Positions 21,450 through 33,639 of a stretch of DNA of 64,000 nucleotides are shown here, one piece after another. Source of the stretch: Torreya grandis (Eukaryota; Streptophyta; Pinopsida; Cupressales; Taxaceae). The notes below the pieces were generated by a model. The model was not told the DNA's origin and did no database searches. It saw only the letters and a program-made list of their open reading frames with translations. The position numbers and the translations under genes are program-made. The stretch's first letter is position 1. Each line of letters opens with the position of its first letter. The DNA lies in assembly GCA_037957365.1 (NCBI GenBank), contig JARHVA010000021.1:7048501-7112500 (forward strand), read 5' to 3'.

Positions 21450-23090
21450 GTGGTGAAGGAAGTCATGCAGGGACTAGTCTTGGAGATGAGTCTAATTTCT
21501 TCAAGAAATTTGGGTGATGGGAGATGCACTGTAACTCTCATAGTGGATGCACTTGAATTAGATGGTGGTAAGAAAGTAGGTATCCTTTATCTATCTACTT
21601 ATATTACTTATTCACCTTTTGTTGCAGAGATGTGGCTTCGTAGGCTTAGTCACATATGTAGGAGGGGAATGCATGTTTTTAAGCGGAGGTCAGATATCTT
21701 TGACAAGTTTAAGAACTGGAAAGCCTTGGTGTTCATGGAGGAGATGGCGAACAGAGATCAGTGGAGGGGACTGAATTATTCTGAGTAGGGCTGTGTTGAT
21801 ATGGACAAGGGTTTTGACCCAAAAGGAGCTTGCAGGAAGAAGTCATCACTCACAGGTGAACATAGGTATCGGAATCGGTCAAAAAGTAACCGACGTTGGC
21901 AATAGGAAGACCGACATTGGTCATAAATGAACTGATGTCGGTAGAAGGGATACCAGTGTCGGCTAGGGAAATGACGTCGACAATCAGGGTCAGTGCAGGG
22001 AACCGACATCGGTCAGGAGAAAACTAGGAGATGGCCAAGATCGGTCACTATAATGGATGGTGGGCAGATAACAAGTTGTCAAAAGGTCTCAAACACTCAT
22101 ATGGAGGTCAAAAAGGGTAAGTGAACCTCATAATCATTGTTCACCTTCTTTATATTGCTTATTGATGGTCAATAACCAAGAAGACGTGAAGAGGCAATGC
22201 AGGTAGAATCCAGATACAGTGGGAGCTTGGCATGGATGAGGAGTGAGTCCTTGGAGAAGAACCAAATAGGTATTTGTTGGTGGAGTTGTCAGCTGGAAGA
22301 AAGCACTAGATGAGGGACGGATTCCCAAGTTAAAGAAGAGAGTGGATGGATACGTGAGATGGAAGGCCAAGGCATATGGTCTTGAGGTAGCTACAGGACA
22401 GTGGTACAGGGTTTGACAGGTGGATGACTAAGCATGGCTTCAGTCAATGTCAGTGTAACTATTGTGTTTGTCTTACCAGGTGGATAATGAGTCGCGACAT
22501 TATCTAATTACTGTATGTGGGTGATTTGCTAGCAGGTTTGTACATACAGGGATTTGCTGAGCTAAGGGTAAGGTTAGTTCAGAGGTATGTCAGGAAGAAT
22601 TTGGAGCAGCAAAATTCTTTGGCATAAGAGACATGGAGATTTTTGGGTCTTCAGTAGGAGCTGATGTGAAGACGGTGTTGGCAGGGTTCAAGATGTAGGA
22701 CGCAGAATTAGAAAGCACACCAAGGGCTGGACAGTTCAAGTAGAGCTTAGAACAAGTGTTCGAAATCACATGAGGTCTAGTGTAGACCTGAGTTTTTCCA
22801 AGCAGTGGGAGTTGTCAGAAAGTTTGGAGCCAATTCGGGAAAGATGTACTAGAGGGCATTTCAGTGGATTCTCAGGTATCTGAGAGGGATCAACAATAGG
22901 TTAACATGTTATGTAGGGTTAAGGTCTTCACTACATGGATATGTAGGTTCAGATGTGGTAGGTTACTTGGATGACAGGTGTAGCATCACAGGATGTGTGG
23001 TGGTTAGTCTTCAGGGTTGAGCTTGAAGAGGGATACAAGCCAGGGAATAAATTAGATGGTGTACAGATACAGGTATAGGTGCAGCTGTTT
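21450..23090 (+). pseudogene. Remnant copia polyprotein (GAG-pre-integrase, RT, RNase H)
   Basis: At 21630-21720 the frame reads MWLRRLSHICRRGMHVFKRR, the GAG-pre-integrase signature 'LWH.RLGH.S..GM..L'. After a gap with no integrase core, 22513-22524 translates Y-V-G-D followed by LLAG, matching the RT active site 'YVDD.L.AG' with the first catalytic Asp replaced by Gly. Near 22600-22660 comes FGIRDMEIFG, the usual '.LGMEI.RD' block in changed order. At 22866-23020 the reading WILRYLRG, then GYVGSDVVGYLDDRCSITGC matches the start of the RNase H region 'W.LRYL.GT ... GY.DSD.AGD.D.R.STTG'. Between the first two domains lies a 21 bp repeat array (21868-22045). The protein is dead through stops, frameshifts, the Asp loss and missing integrase. 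Confidence 0.8.
21868..22045 (+). repeat. ~21 bp minisatellite built on the CCGAC-GTCGG palindrome
   Basis: Relatives of ACCGACGTTGGT occur near 21868, 21889, 21910, 21931, 21951, 21972, 22001 and 22034. The first six are spaced 20-21 bp. A 21 bp period keeps frame, and one frame reads a heptad of the form T-D-V/I-G-x-R/K-x (TDVGNRK, TDIGHK, TDVGRRD), interrupted by stops. The same palindrome forms the LTR clusters. Confidence 0.8.
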
Positions 23091-23096
23091 ATCTCC

Positions 23097-23107
23097 AAGT
23101 GGGAGAT
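23097..23107 (+). other. Polypurine tract of the copia element
   Basis: AAGTGGGAGAT lies directly before the 3' LTR start TGTTAGG. It is the standard copia polypurine tract. Confidence 0.9.
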
Positions 23108-23973
23108 TGTTAGGTTGTGGAGCTAAAAGCTTCACCAAGATGCAAACAGGAGGAGTTACAGAGGATGCAGAGTTGTAGAGAGTTGCAGAATGAGTTGCAG
23201 GGCAACCAACGTCGGTCTTATCAGCCAACGTCGGTCACAGAGTAGTGAAGAAGCAACCGATGTCTGTTACCAGTCGGTCGATATCGGTCATGGAGGAGCC
23301 AACGTCGGCAACCTGTGTGTGAACATGCAGTTTGCATGCAGATTCCAGAGAGTCTATTTTTGAACTTAGTGTTTTCATGTAAAGGCTAATTATAGTCTTG
23401 AGTTGCGTGTCTAATTATTGTAATTAAGATAGTCTAATTATTGTAAGCATGAGATGTATATAATAGACTCATGGGCTGTATTGTAAAATTGTGCTAGAGA
23501 GTAAGAGAGCTAAATAAGCTCTTTCTGAGAGAAGAGAGCAATGGGGACTTCCTCCTAGTTCCAAAGTGTGTAAAGAGATCTACAATGGTGAGTAAGGTCT
23601 AGTGATTTACAGGTAGCAGCAGAGAGCAGGAGATCTACTTGGAGTACGGTTGTGTACTTGGTGCACTGGCAATGTGTTACTGACTGGTGGAGAGGTGAAC
23701 ATCAATTTTGTATTGGAGTTGATTGTTGGGACCAAGAGAGAGAGGGAAGAAGGTCTTGAGGTGTGGCGAGCCTTTGAGGTGGAAGAAGAAGTGGCATCTT
23801 CTTTATTGTATTTTCTTCTGAGTGATTATTAATACAATTGTGTATTGTCTCTCATATTCCTGTGTTGTTTCATATTTGTAGTTACTTGTTACTTCTGGTT
23901 AAATTCCGTGTTTAGTTGCTAATACAAGAAGTAATCATATATGTGCTCTTATTGGTGGAGCAAGATCCTGACA
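23108..23973 (+). repeat. 3' LTR of the copia element
   Basis: Same length as the 5' LTR (866 bp) and very similar, with mostly transition differences. It ends CCTGACA, followed by the target duplication GAATG. Confidence 0.95.
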
Positions 23974-23978
23974 GAATG

Positions 23979-25230
23979 TAGGTTTAACTTGGACATCACA
24001 CTACACTAAGAAATTGATGGATGTATTAGTTTTGAAAAGGATAAGACCTTTTTACAACAATCCAATTAACATGTATCTAAATGACGTGTTGTGCCCTAGT
24101 GTTAATCACACATATGGTACCATATAGAATGTACAAAAATTGATAGTTTTTAAAATAATCCCATTTTTCTTGGAGTATTATTGTTGTAAGGAAAGTAGCC
24201 CAAAGTGTTAGGTTGTTGTACAATCTCTTGAGAGAAGAGGGGGCCTAAAAACCCTACTTTTCATGTGCATCTAATTTTATTAGATTTATAATTTATTTCT
24301 TCTCAAGGAGTATATAGATGTAATCCAAAAGCATGAAGCCACCTTGTTAGTTTTCCTGGATAAAGATGTTCACCTTGGTGTTTTTTTTGTTCTTGTTTAT
24401 ATACATAGTATTTTGAGTCTAAAAAATTATTTATGAATTAAAAATTCATCAAAAACCAAACACTTGTACACCCATTTCTTTTGAAAAAAAAACATTACGC
24501 TAGTCAAATCCAAATCACTTTTTTCCTCGTTCAAAACTTAAATAACATCATTGTATTTGTATTTGTAAAAGAGAATTATTACATTGTTTGTGTGAGTCTA
24601 GAACCATTCATCACTTTGTAAATCTACAAGTCCTTTTCTAATCCAAATTTAAAATCTTGTCTTTCTAATTTCTAATCCAAATGCTATTGGTTTTACCTTT
24701 CATGCTTGGTTTGAGTAACTTGGATGACATTTTTTGTTTGGATTGAAGGCCATTTTGTCTAGACTCTTTTATCATTCCATTCTTATTGTGGACTTATATG
24801 ATCTTGTATTCACACACACTCTAAGTTCTTGGACTAGTCTACCTTCTTTACCATGTGGCATTGTATTATTGCCCATTTAGTTTAGGATTTATGCTTAGTA
24901 ATTATTGTGTTAATTCACATCTTGAACTTCTTAGCTCACATTTTATTCTTATTGATCCGAAAAAATTTCTTCTAGATTCTCTATCCATAACTCATCACAG
25001 TTGTGCTTAGATTTTTATGATATTAACATACTTTCAACTTAGAGTTTTGTGTGCTAAATTACACCCTAAGTTCCAAGATTATTTTACCCTATTCTAATTG
25101 GTGATTTAAACCAACCAAGGTTGAGTAATTTTTAAACCTCTTTCTTCTAATTATGTGGCACTATGCCATTTCCTTTTATTATAGTCTCGTTCTACCTTGT
25201 CTTTGTTTGATTGAAGAGTCTAAAACACCT
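23979..25230. other. Intergenic stretch
   Basis: No gene, LTR or tandem repeat is evident. Two loosely similar passages around 'TATGTGGCA.TATG' (near 24853 and 25155) hint at an old diverged repeat. Confidence 0.45.
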
Positions 25231-25343
25231 TTCAAACATATGGAATGATGGGTTTGCCAATAGAATAGTGAGATTATCCTAGATCAAAAACCTACAAGTA
25301 AATTTTATGTTTCTTTTATTTTCTTTCATTTTTATCATTTTAG
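25231..25343 (+). repeat. Dispersed 115 bp repeat, copy 2
   Basis: Direct-orientation match to 19213-19327. It ends where the outer gypsy LTR begins. Confidence 0.85.
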
Positions 25344-25434
25344 TGGGGCAGAATAGGGATTGATAACATTGATTATTCACAACTTGTTTTGAGTTTGTTT
25401 GTGTAATTTGAATATGATTTACATCTAGTGGCTA
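25344..25434 (-). repeat. Outer gypsy 3' LTR, part severed by the nested element
   Basis: Matches 46311-46403: shared AGAATAG, GTTTGTGTAATTT and a TTTTCATCTAGT / TTTACATCTAGT block. The matching sequence resumes at 39978 after the nested element. The exact left limit (25344 or 25361) is uncertain. Confidence 0.7.
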
Positions 25435-28400
25435 TGTTGTTAACAAATTATACACCCTAAGACACTATTAATCTCCATCAATTTTATGCAACATTGAATC
25501 ATATCTCAAGATTTTGGGAACTTTTAAGATAGATGAATCTCTAAGATTGAAAGGGCTAGCTCCCTGAATTCTTCTTTCTCTAAGTGCCTATCACCTAATC
25601 TATGATTGTTCATGAAAAGAGTTAAGAATTTTCATAAAATGAAAACTATACTAAAGAGGTGATCAACCAAGAATATATCCCACAAAATATCATACTTATA
25701 CTAAGAAATAATGCTTTCCAAGACCAATTCTATGGAATGAAGGATCCTAACATAGTGTTTCAATGTGAATGTAATATGCTTGAGACAATCAACAAGATAC
25801 TTGACCTAGGGGGTAGATTTCACACCATAGATATAATTGCATACTTTAAAGGGAGCTTAGTAAATTCAACACACTTCACATGACCTGTTAACATTATAAC
25901 TCTTGCATAAACATGAAGGATAAAGGGAGTAAGGATGATATTATCACTTAGTTCCACTATACATCACTCACACACTTAGACAAAAATATTCAAAAATTAG
26001 AATTAGACATGAATTCAATGTTAAAAATTAAAGTGTAATGTCGTTTTATCAGGGATTCAAAATATCAAATTGTGGTCTCTTTTATAATGGCCAAAATGGC
26101 TCAATTTATAGAACTTTGAGGAAGAGAGAGAGAAGAGAGGTTGAAGAGGCAGAAAGACATGTGTCACTAATGTGAAGATCAATTAAAAATGCATGAGAGA
26201 GAGAGGTATGGGGTGATCCATTTCATGTGACGAGTGACAAATGTCATTTCCAATCATCCAAGACCTACAAATAGTCAAGAAACTCCTTTTTTATGCACAA
26301 AAAAATGTCCTTCATGTTTGGCCTTATAAAACTATCCTAAGTCTACAACTGATAATTTTTTATGATTAATATAATTAAGAGGGGTTAATAATAATCTCTC
26401 ACATTCATTGGTGGTGGGGGGATCCTGACCCTTCCTATCATCCTATCCGTGCATGATCATACTTGGCAGTCTCAAAATAGCCCTTTTCCCTTCACCTCTC
26501 ACACTTGTCACCTTAAATCTATAAAAATGTGAAATATGATACATAAAATAAGAGTAATTACATTTTTAAGGAGTTATCATAACATTATTTATAATAAATT
26601 ATCCTTAAAAGACTCCTAAAATGAAGATTCACTATTTTCTCCAAGTCCTCTCTAGTTGGGTCACTGGACTGGATGAAATGGGAGAATTAGTAAGAAAACT
26701 TAGAATATTATAAAATTTATAAAATTAACATGAGGGCTTATAAAAATTCCTAAAATTTACTTCAAAAGTTATTTGGTCTCCTAAAAGTTCACCATGCTTG
26801 TAAAACACCAAAAATGGTCAAAATAAGCCTTGTTTTGCCCTATTATGTATAGGTCCTTATATAAAAATTGTATTTTTGGGTTCCTTAGAGAGTATTATAC
26901 ATTTTACCAAAGTTTCATGGCATTTAAATTCCATTTTCATGCTTAATTTTCAATTTTTTCCCAGTTAAGTCCTTGATAAGGATTTGCAAGGGTTTTAAAG
27001 TGATTTTCATTCTTAGTATTCATTCATAGCCATGGAACATTGTAATTATGATACAATTACACTTATGGATCTTATATTACATCCATAAACTTAATTAAAT
27101 GGCTCAAGGTCCCATGCAAATCTTGGTGGAAGTTCTAAGCACTTGAAGTTGACATTCAAGCTCATTTTTTGCTTCTTGGTGGGGTCTGAATGCTTTCTAA
27201 GCCAAAAATGGCTTCTTAGAACTTTATTTAAAAAAAAGTGTTTTAAAATATATATACATACCTTTAAAAATTATTCCAACATTTATTATGCATTTTGAAA
27301 AGATTGAAATGGGAACTTACCCCTGTTTGATTTTAGAACTAGACCTTGCCAATAGGTCTGCCTACATCTCTGAGCTCCTCTTAACTTTCCAATGGTTATA
27401 ATTGAAATTTTATGGGTTTAAAACACCAAAATAAATATTTAATCATTAATTTATCACATGGAAGCCATATATTAGGTTAAAAATGCATATGACCTCCAAA
27501 TTGGCTTCTAGCCCTAAGGTTTTCATTCACACTTGACTGTAACCCTTGTTGTGTAGGATGCCCTGTTTGCTCTCAAGCCATATATAAAGGTTTATTAGGT
27601 TCTTCCATGTTTAAAAAAACCATTAAAACCTTATGGAATAATAAAATTTGTCTCTGGTTCAACATTATTCACTTTTCCCCAGAACTACCATTCTTGTGCA
27701 TGACAATTTTTTTTGTGAAATTTAATTATTTTGTAAGATAAAAAAGGTAATAGTGACAATTTATACCAAATTTTTTTATTTTATTCCATGGTTATGGGGT
27801 CTAACCTTCCCAATTTCTTAAAAAAATGGGTAAAAACCTTATTTTTGCATGTTCTTATCCAAACCTCCTCATGGATGCTCCTTCCAAACCTATTTTATGC
27901 TTAAAAGTTTTTAATTAATTATAATTACAACAATTTAATTATTTTTTAACCTAGGTATCAACTTAACATATCTCTCCTAAGTGGAATCCCCAAACTCACC
28001 TCTTGAAACAAGGTTTTCCCTACACTGCATGTACGGACTGAGTCCATTTGATATGAGAAAATGACCTTGGGTATATTTATGATGTTTTGGACATATAATT
28101 TCATCAATTTTATCTTGAGGAATAATCATTATACTTTTTGAAACTCTCCTTCCCTCCTTGGGCACCAAACTCTCATCATCTCCCTCTCTTGCTTATGACC
28201 CTGTCTAACTATGATAGTGAACATGGTATCTCCTTTTTAGTGCCTTTATTTGGAGATTTTTACCAAGGTTTTAAAAAAAATTATATTACCTTTATGACTC
28301 ACATTCATATTCCAATATGAACCATATTCCTAACCTATCATCTTGGCCCTTTTAGGCCTTTCAATTGCTCACTATCCTCTTGGACGGAGACAGTCTCAGG

Positions 28401-30633
28401 TCTCTACCTATAAGTTGTTTTAGGTTGGGAATGGCATGAAACTGGTCTTGATTTATGATTTAATAACTCATTTATATCCCTAAATTTATTATTTTTGTCT
28501 TTTCTATCTTCTTTATCCTTAAAGTGCCTTAAGATCCCTCCAAATGCTATAATCCTCATTTTGATGTTCGCTCAGCTATAGGTGTATTTTTTTCCTTCAT
28601 TTTAGGCTTGTAGGTTGTTTTATAGGTCAATAATAGGTTTTTTAATGATGTAATTAAAGAATTTTATTTCATTTTAAACTTAAAATTTCCTCATCTCATT
28701 CATGATCATGCCTATTTCACAAACTTTGACCTTTCTACCTGTAGGTGACTCCTTACAGTCCTATGTATGGACAGAGGAGTATGTATTAGGGTTTAAGACA
28801 TTATATTTCAATTTTTCTCATGGATTCTTAGCTTTCAAGTATCATTTGAGCCATTATCAGCATCCAATTTGATATCATGTCCTAGAATACCATAATGAAG
28901 GGCAAGGTTAACATTTTGTTCAGTTTCTTATAGATAGCACTACCTTATTTTAGTGATTTTCTAGCCATCTTTAGACCTTGAAAAATCCTATCTCCACTCA
29001 AATTTTTCTTCTCAAAATTGGTACAATTATTTTAGGTGGATATGGCTATCAATTTTTCCAATTTGAAATCTTGGATCACCTATCACATGAATTTTGTGAG
29101 GTCCTAAAAAGCCTTCAAGGCCTCTGTTTGACATTTTTAGAACAAAAGGGCCTGAATATGGTCCAACCTTCCATTTGATACTTTTCTTGTCAAACTAGGA
29201 TGATAAATAGGTCTATCTAGGCCTTCCCATATCAAGGACTCTCAAATTGGATTGACCAATCTATTGGAAAACCTCTAGAAGGCATGTCTATGGCATTAGT
29301 TATAGATGATCATTTTATAGAATTGGGTTTATTCTTCAAAGTTTGTATGTTGGTAGCACCTACATGCCTCCATCAAATATTAAATGCACATTAGTGGTCC
29401 CAAGAGGTTAAGTACCATGTTAAACCCTCCAAATTTCACTTATGATGTCAGCATGCTTCTATAGGTGAAGTTTTTCTTAACTGTGACATACAAGAAAATC
29501 ATAAAATGACAAGAATAATGCGAGGAATGATGTAAAAATAACTCAAGATCAGTTTTAAACACTTGATTTCCCAAAATATACCATTATAAATTCAAAAACA
29601 ACATCAAAACATCATATCTAATGTGAAGGAAACATTTTCAAAGCAATTTGGATGATTGTGAATGCAAACTAGACATTTTGCAAGCCTAAAAGAGGTTTCC
29701 TCAAACAATTGAACTATCAAAAATAAGAAGAGGCATGGAAACATCTTTAAAATAATGTCGAGACACATAAAACACACAAATCCATCAATCAAAAACAAAA
29801 AAACTCTAAGACAAGCTCAAATAGTGATCCCCTCATGGTTGAATATGCATAAAAAACTACTTGGAATCAAACTAATTTTTAATAAAGGAGGATCTACAAA
29901 ATATCAAGTTATTATTTTGACAATTAAGTTCATTTAGATCACTATCCACCCTTGAAAACACTCCTCCCAATTACACCTGTACGGCCCATGCCAAGTGCAT
30001 GAAGTTGCTCCTTTGCTTGTTAAGTGAAAATGGAGGAAAACAAGTTACAGATGATTTTTTTTGAATTCTTATTGAAAACTATGCATTTAAATGGATATTT
30101 GGAGGTGAAGAGTTACTTTTCCCATGTTTTTAGTTGATAGTGGACTTGAAAAGCCTGTGCAAGTGCCCAAAAACTCTTATTTTTAAGGGAAAAATACCAT
30201 CAACTAAACATAACTACTTCTTTCCTAACAAATAACTATTCCTGACATGATAATATCATGATCCACATTAAAAATAACCTTGGTGTCAATTTTTATTGCA
30301 CGAAAATCCATATAAGTCATTAAATGGGCTAAAATATGACCAAAAGGCCCCCGTTTCCACATGAGACAAGACCTATGACCAATTTAAAACATATTAAGGA
30401 CCTCCTTAATACATTTTAAACACAATTTGACCCTTTTACTACCTTTGACTAGGGTTGACCAACCTTTGACTTTAGTTGACTAGCCTAATACATAGAGGGT
30501 GGACTTAAACAAGGACTACGAAGGGGATGGGTAAGATAATAGATCAATATGAAACACTATAATACACATGGGAATCTTATTAAGAGATCAAAAATAGTAT
30601 GGGTTGAGCCAAATTTGACCAATTTGGTCAACA
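25435..30633 (-). repeat. 3' LTR of the giant-LTR element (5.2 kb)
   Basis: On the plus strand it begins TGTTGTTAACAAATT and ends TTTGGTCAACA. It is collinear with 34706-39972 throughout, with small indels. No protein family is visible. A 63-codon minus-strand frame at 27977-28168 has an open counterpart in the other LTR (37266-37457). Confidence 0.92.
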
Positions 30634-31443
30634 TTCTTGGTGATTCATAGGGGTGGCATGCCAGCTATGCCTAAGACCAGTTGCCTCATCCTTCCATTGG
30701 GCATAGATTCACGCATATGAGCACTCAAACTAACATGAATAGACCTTGGATTAACCACAAGACAATTGAAATTACATGAGACACCCAAAGAAATAACAAC
30801 ACACACAAGATAAAAGCAAAACACAAAGCAAAGACATACTTGTGCTACTAAAAACTTAGGGAACACAAAGCACAACTAAAAACAAACTAGTATGTACCTT
30901 CATCTTGATCATACTACCTTCCTAGATCAAAAGGGGAGTATCTTTAATCTCCCTCCTCATTGGATAAATAATCATTCCATGTATGCTTCCTTTTGGGTGT
31001 GATGCTAGAGGACTCATGTTTTCTCTTTGTTCCTTGACATTCCATGTCATTTGGTGAAGTCATCTCAAATGGATATCCCATGTAGATGAAGTCATCTTGG
31101 TTTGGGAAACATTTCTCACATTGTTTCCGTCTTGTCTCCTCATATCAAATTTTCATGTCCATGTATAGGATAGATTATTGTATGTTCATGTCTCCTTGAT
31201 AGATCTCATATTCTTTCTCAATCATCACACCTTCTTCAAACTCTCCAAGAAGTATTGTATCATGAAAAGTTTGAAATATCTCTTGGTTAAATTACTCTTT
31301 GATGATCATAAAGGCATCTTCATGAGTGATTGTAAGATAAATATTCAAATCACTTCAATGGGCCCAAGACCATCATATATTGTTTCATCATGATCCAAAA
31401 TCTCTTGGTCATAATACTTCTCAGCACATACTTGTTTTCCAAC

Positions 31444-32499
31444 TTATAGCTTATCATGGCTTTTGGTCAATTTTATAGGACTTCTAGGCCCTTTTTGGCT
31501 TTCAAATTCATTGCATATGTCTTCAAATGTCTGCCATAAGCCATCATATTTTGATTGATCTACATCATTTAAAGGAACAATGAGAGAAAACATTTCTTCT
31601 TTAGGATTCAAAAGAAGTCCTTCTAAGGCATCCTTTTCAACATAAGGATAATCACTTGTGCTATTTTGGTTGTTCTCAAGGATAGACTCCCAAAAATAGA
31701 AATTTTGGGAAATGGACAAAGAGTTTGGGGAATCTTGAGATTTCCAAAATGGATGGGTTTCATGGGCTCAATTTCTCTTTTAGATTGCAAATTATGATAC
31801 AAAACTCAAGCACTTCATAGGTATAACTTGACCAATTAGCCTCCTCTATAAGTATCTACTCATTTTTGATTTGTTCCAAACCATTCCTTATGATCCTAAT
31901 ATAAACACTAGGAATGACTTGATCACCACTATATCTATCATGTAATCTTGGTATCCAATAAGAGATTCTTTAAAACTAGCAATGGAGTGACTTGAAGGAG
32001 AACCAATTGGACTAGGTGTCGAACAAGATAGAGAGGACTGATTATTGGCCATATGGGACTCATTACAATCTTGTAAAAGTATTTTTTCATCTTGAGAAGG
32101 AATAGGCAAAGTAGGACATACTTCTTCTATTTTATGATCTTCATTTTTAAGTGGGAGTATAGGAGTGCCTTCCTCATGCACACAATAAGTCCCCAAATCA
32201 ATCTCTTCCATGGATGCATGAGGATCATGCTCATATGTTTTAGTACCATACTCATCAAGGAAAAGGTTAGAAATACCTTCAAGAGGAGAGGATGCTTCAC
32301 CTTCTATGACACCTTCTTCTTCTTCTTCACTAATCACACAATTCAAATTTGAACTTGACTCCACATATGGTTCAATATGAAACCTTGCCAAGGGTTGTGA
32401 TCTTATGATCACCTTGGTTCCATATCTTATTCTAAAAGTTAGGAAGGTCCAATTAGTAGAAAGATATCCTCCTATTTTAGCTGTGAAGTCCCTTAACAA
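31444..32499 (-). pseudogene. Acidic region after the protease in the giant-LTR element
   Basis: The protease frame continues, after one stop at 32500, as LRDFTAKIGGYLSTNW, a sequence that follows the protease in related gypsy polyproteins. It then becomes strongly acidic (SEEEEEGVIEGEASSP, HASMEEIDLGTYCVHEE, LKNEDHKIEEVCP) and serine-rich, and runs in the same frame, with further stops, to 31444. Autonomous relatives would enter reverse transcriptase here; none of its motifs appear. The region resembles a spacer that has been retained while the polymerase was lost. Its function is unknown. Confidence 0.6.
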
Positions 32500-32835
32500 T
32501 CAAATAGTAAAGTGGGCTAGAAGGTCTACCACCATAATGTCTTGCATAATGGGGAAGCTTGGAAAATCATTTATAAAAACTTTCAACTCTTTAACTAATC
32601 CCACCATCTTGGTTGGAGTTCCATCAAGTTGAAACACACTCTTTCTATGTGGTTCATACTTTAAACCTAACTTATCTACAACTACCTTAGGCATAACCGT
32701 GGTACTAACCCCACTATCCACACTACAATTGTGAACCAATTTATCTCTTACAATGAGTGTGAGGTAGAAAGGTGGAGACTTTTCAGATTTGGTAGAGGGA
32801 TTGAGAACATGACTTGGTGTGTTGGCAAGGGCCAC
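32500..32835 (-). pseudogene. Retroviral-type aspartic protease domain (gypsy)
   Basis: The frame reads PPFYLTLIVRDKLVHNCSVD and then SGVSTTVMPKVVVDKLGLKY. This is the gypsy protease: the active-site triplet is D-S-G, followed by 'STTVMPKVV.DKLG.KYE'. Later blocks include FQLDGTPTKMVGLVKELKV and PIMQDIMVVDLLAHF. The enzyme would cut the gag polyprotein in the virus-like particle. It lies downstream of gag in the same orientation and frame as the linker at 33067-33255. A TGA directly follows the domain (32500-32502), where the polyprotein would normally continue, so this copy is interrupted. Family assignment is good. Confidence 0.85.
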
Positions 32836-33066
32836 ACTATGTTACCTTGGAGCTTGAGGGGATACATTGATATTGGTAAGTTGTTCTTGTAATATTTCCT
32901 TTTGACTAGGCATTTACAAGACTTCCCAAAGAGATATGCTAGTCTTGGTATTCTTCAAAGAATCAATAATATTCAAAGGGGAATTATTCACCTTTTCTTG
33001 CATTTTTGAAGGTAGTGAGGAACATTGAACTTGATGCATTGTAGTTTTGATAACCTTACTTTCATT

Positions 33067-33255
33067 CTAAATTTGATGTGAAATGTGACTAGGAGATGAT
33101 ACATTAGGATTCATACCTTGTGGCCTTGGAGATTCATCACTTGGAGTCACATATGCTTTGGGAACCTCTCCCATAGCTCTCTTTTTGTCTCTTGTGTTGG
33201 ATGAAACTAATGTACTTTGATTCAACACATAGTCATCCTCCTTTTGAAAGTTCAT
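33067..33255 (-). pseudogene. Gag-protease linker of the giant-LTR element
   Basis: An open stretch in the same frame as the protease, low in complexity and rich in Ser, Pro and Asn (for example TPSDESPRPQGMNPNVSSPS). No domain is recognised. No CCHC zinc knuckle is visible. Confidence 0.5.
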
Positions 33256-33639
33256 GAGAATAATACATTAGATGCTACCTTTTCCATGAGTATTCACTTA
33301 CATGAGATGTATTTCTTTTGATGCAAGTCAAGGAGTGGCTGTTTCTCATGCCACCAAAGCATGAAAAGCTTCTCCATCATCATACTCAAATTCACCTTGA
33401 GATTTTCCCCAATGATCCATATGTTCTTCTTCTTGAAAAAAAATCATATGGACTGGAACAACAACCCTTGTAGATGAAATATAATTAGGATTATAGGCAT
33501 TGGTCTACTTATTGAAATGTTTTTGACCTTGTCCTCTTCCTTGGTAGTTGTATTGGGGTGGAGGTCTATAGCCTTGTATAGGATAGTATTGAGGACTGGT
33601 TGGAACACTTACATGAAATTGAGCTTGTTTGAGATGAGC

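Larger units (their letters stand above)
20121..23973 (+). mobile_element. Ty1/copia retrotransposon, complete ends, internally deleted
   Basis: Two 866 bp LTRs (20121-20986 and 23108-23973), a canonical iMet primer site, a polypurine tract and perfect 5 bp target duplications GAATG (20116-20120 and 23974-23978) define the element exactly. The interior is only 2.1 kb, about half of an autonomous copia element. It holds fragments in the order expected for copia pol: GAG-pre-integrase, reverse transcriptase, RNase H. I see no integrase core. Stops and frame changes are frequent, so this copy cannot encode its own enzymes. The LTRs are very similar by eye, so insertion is fairly recent. Confidence 0.95.

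Noticed and set aside
25659..25883. 74-codon frame in the giant LTR with a counterpart at 34924-35133
   Set aside because: It lies on the strand opposite to the element's transcription, the second copy is shortened, and similarity reflects the LTR duplication.
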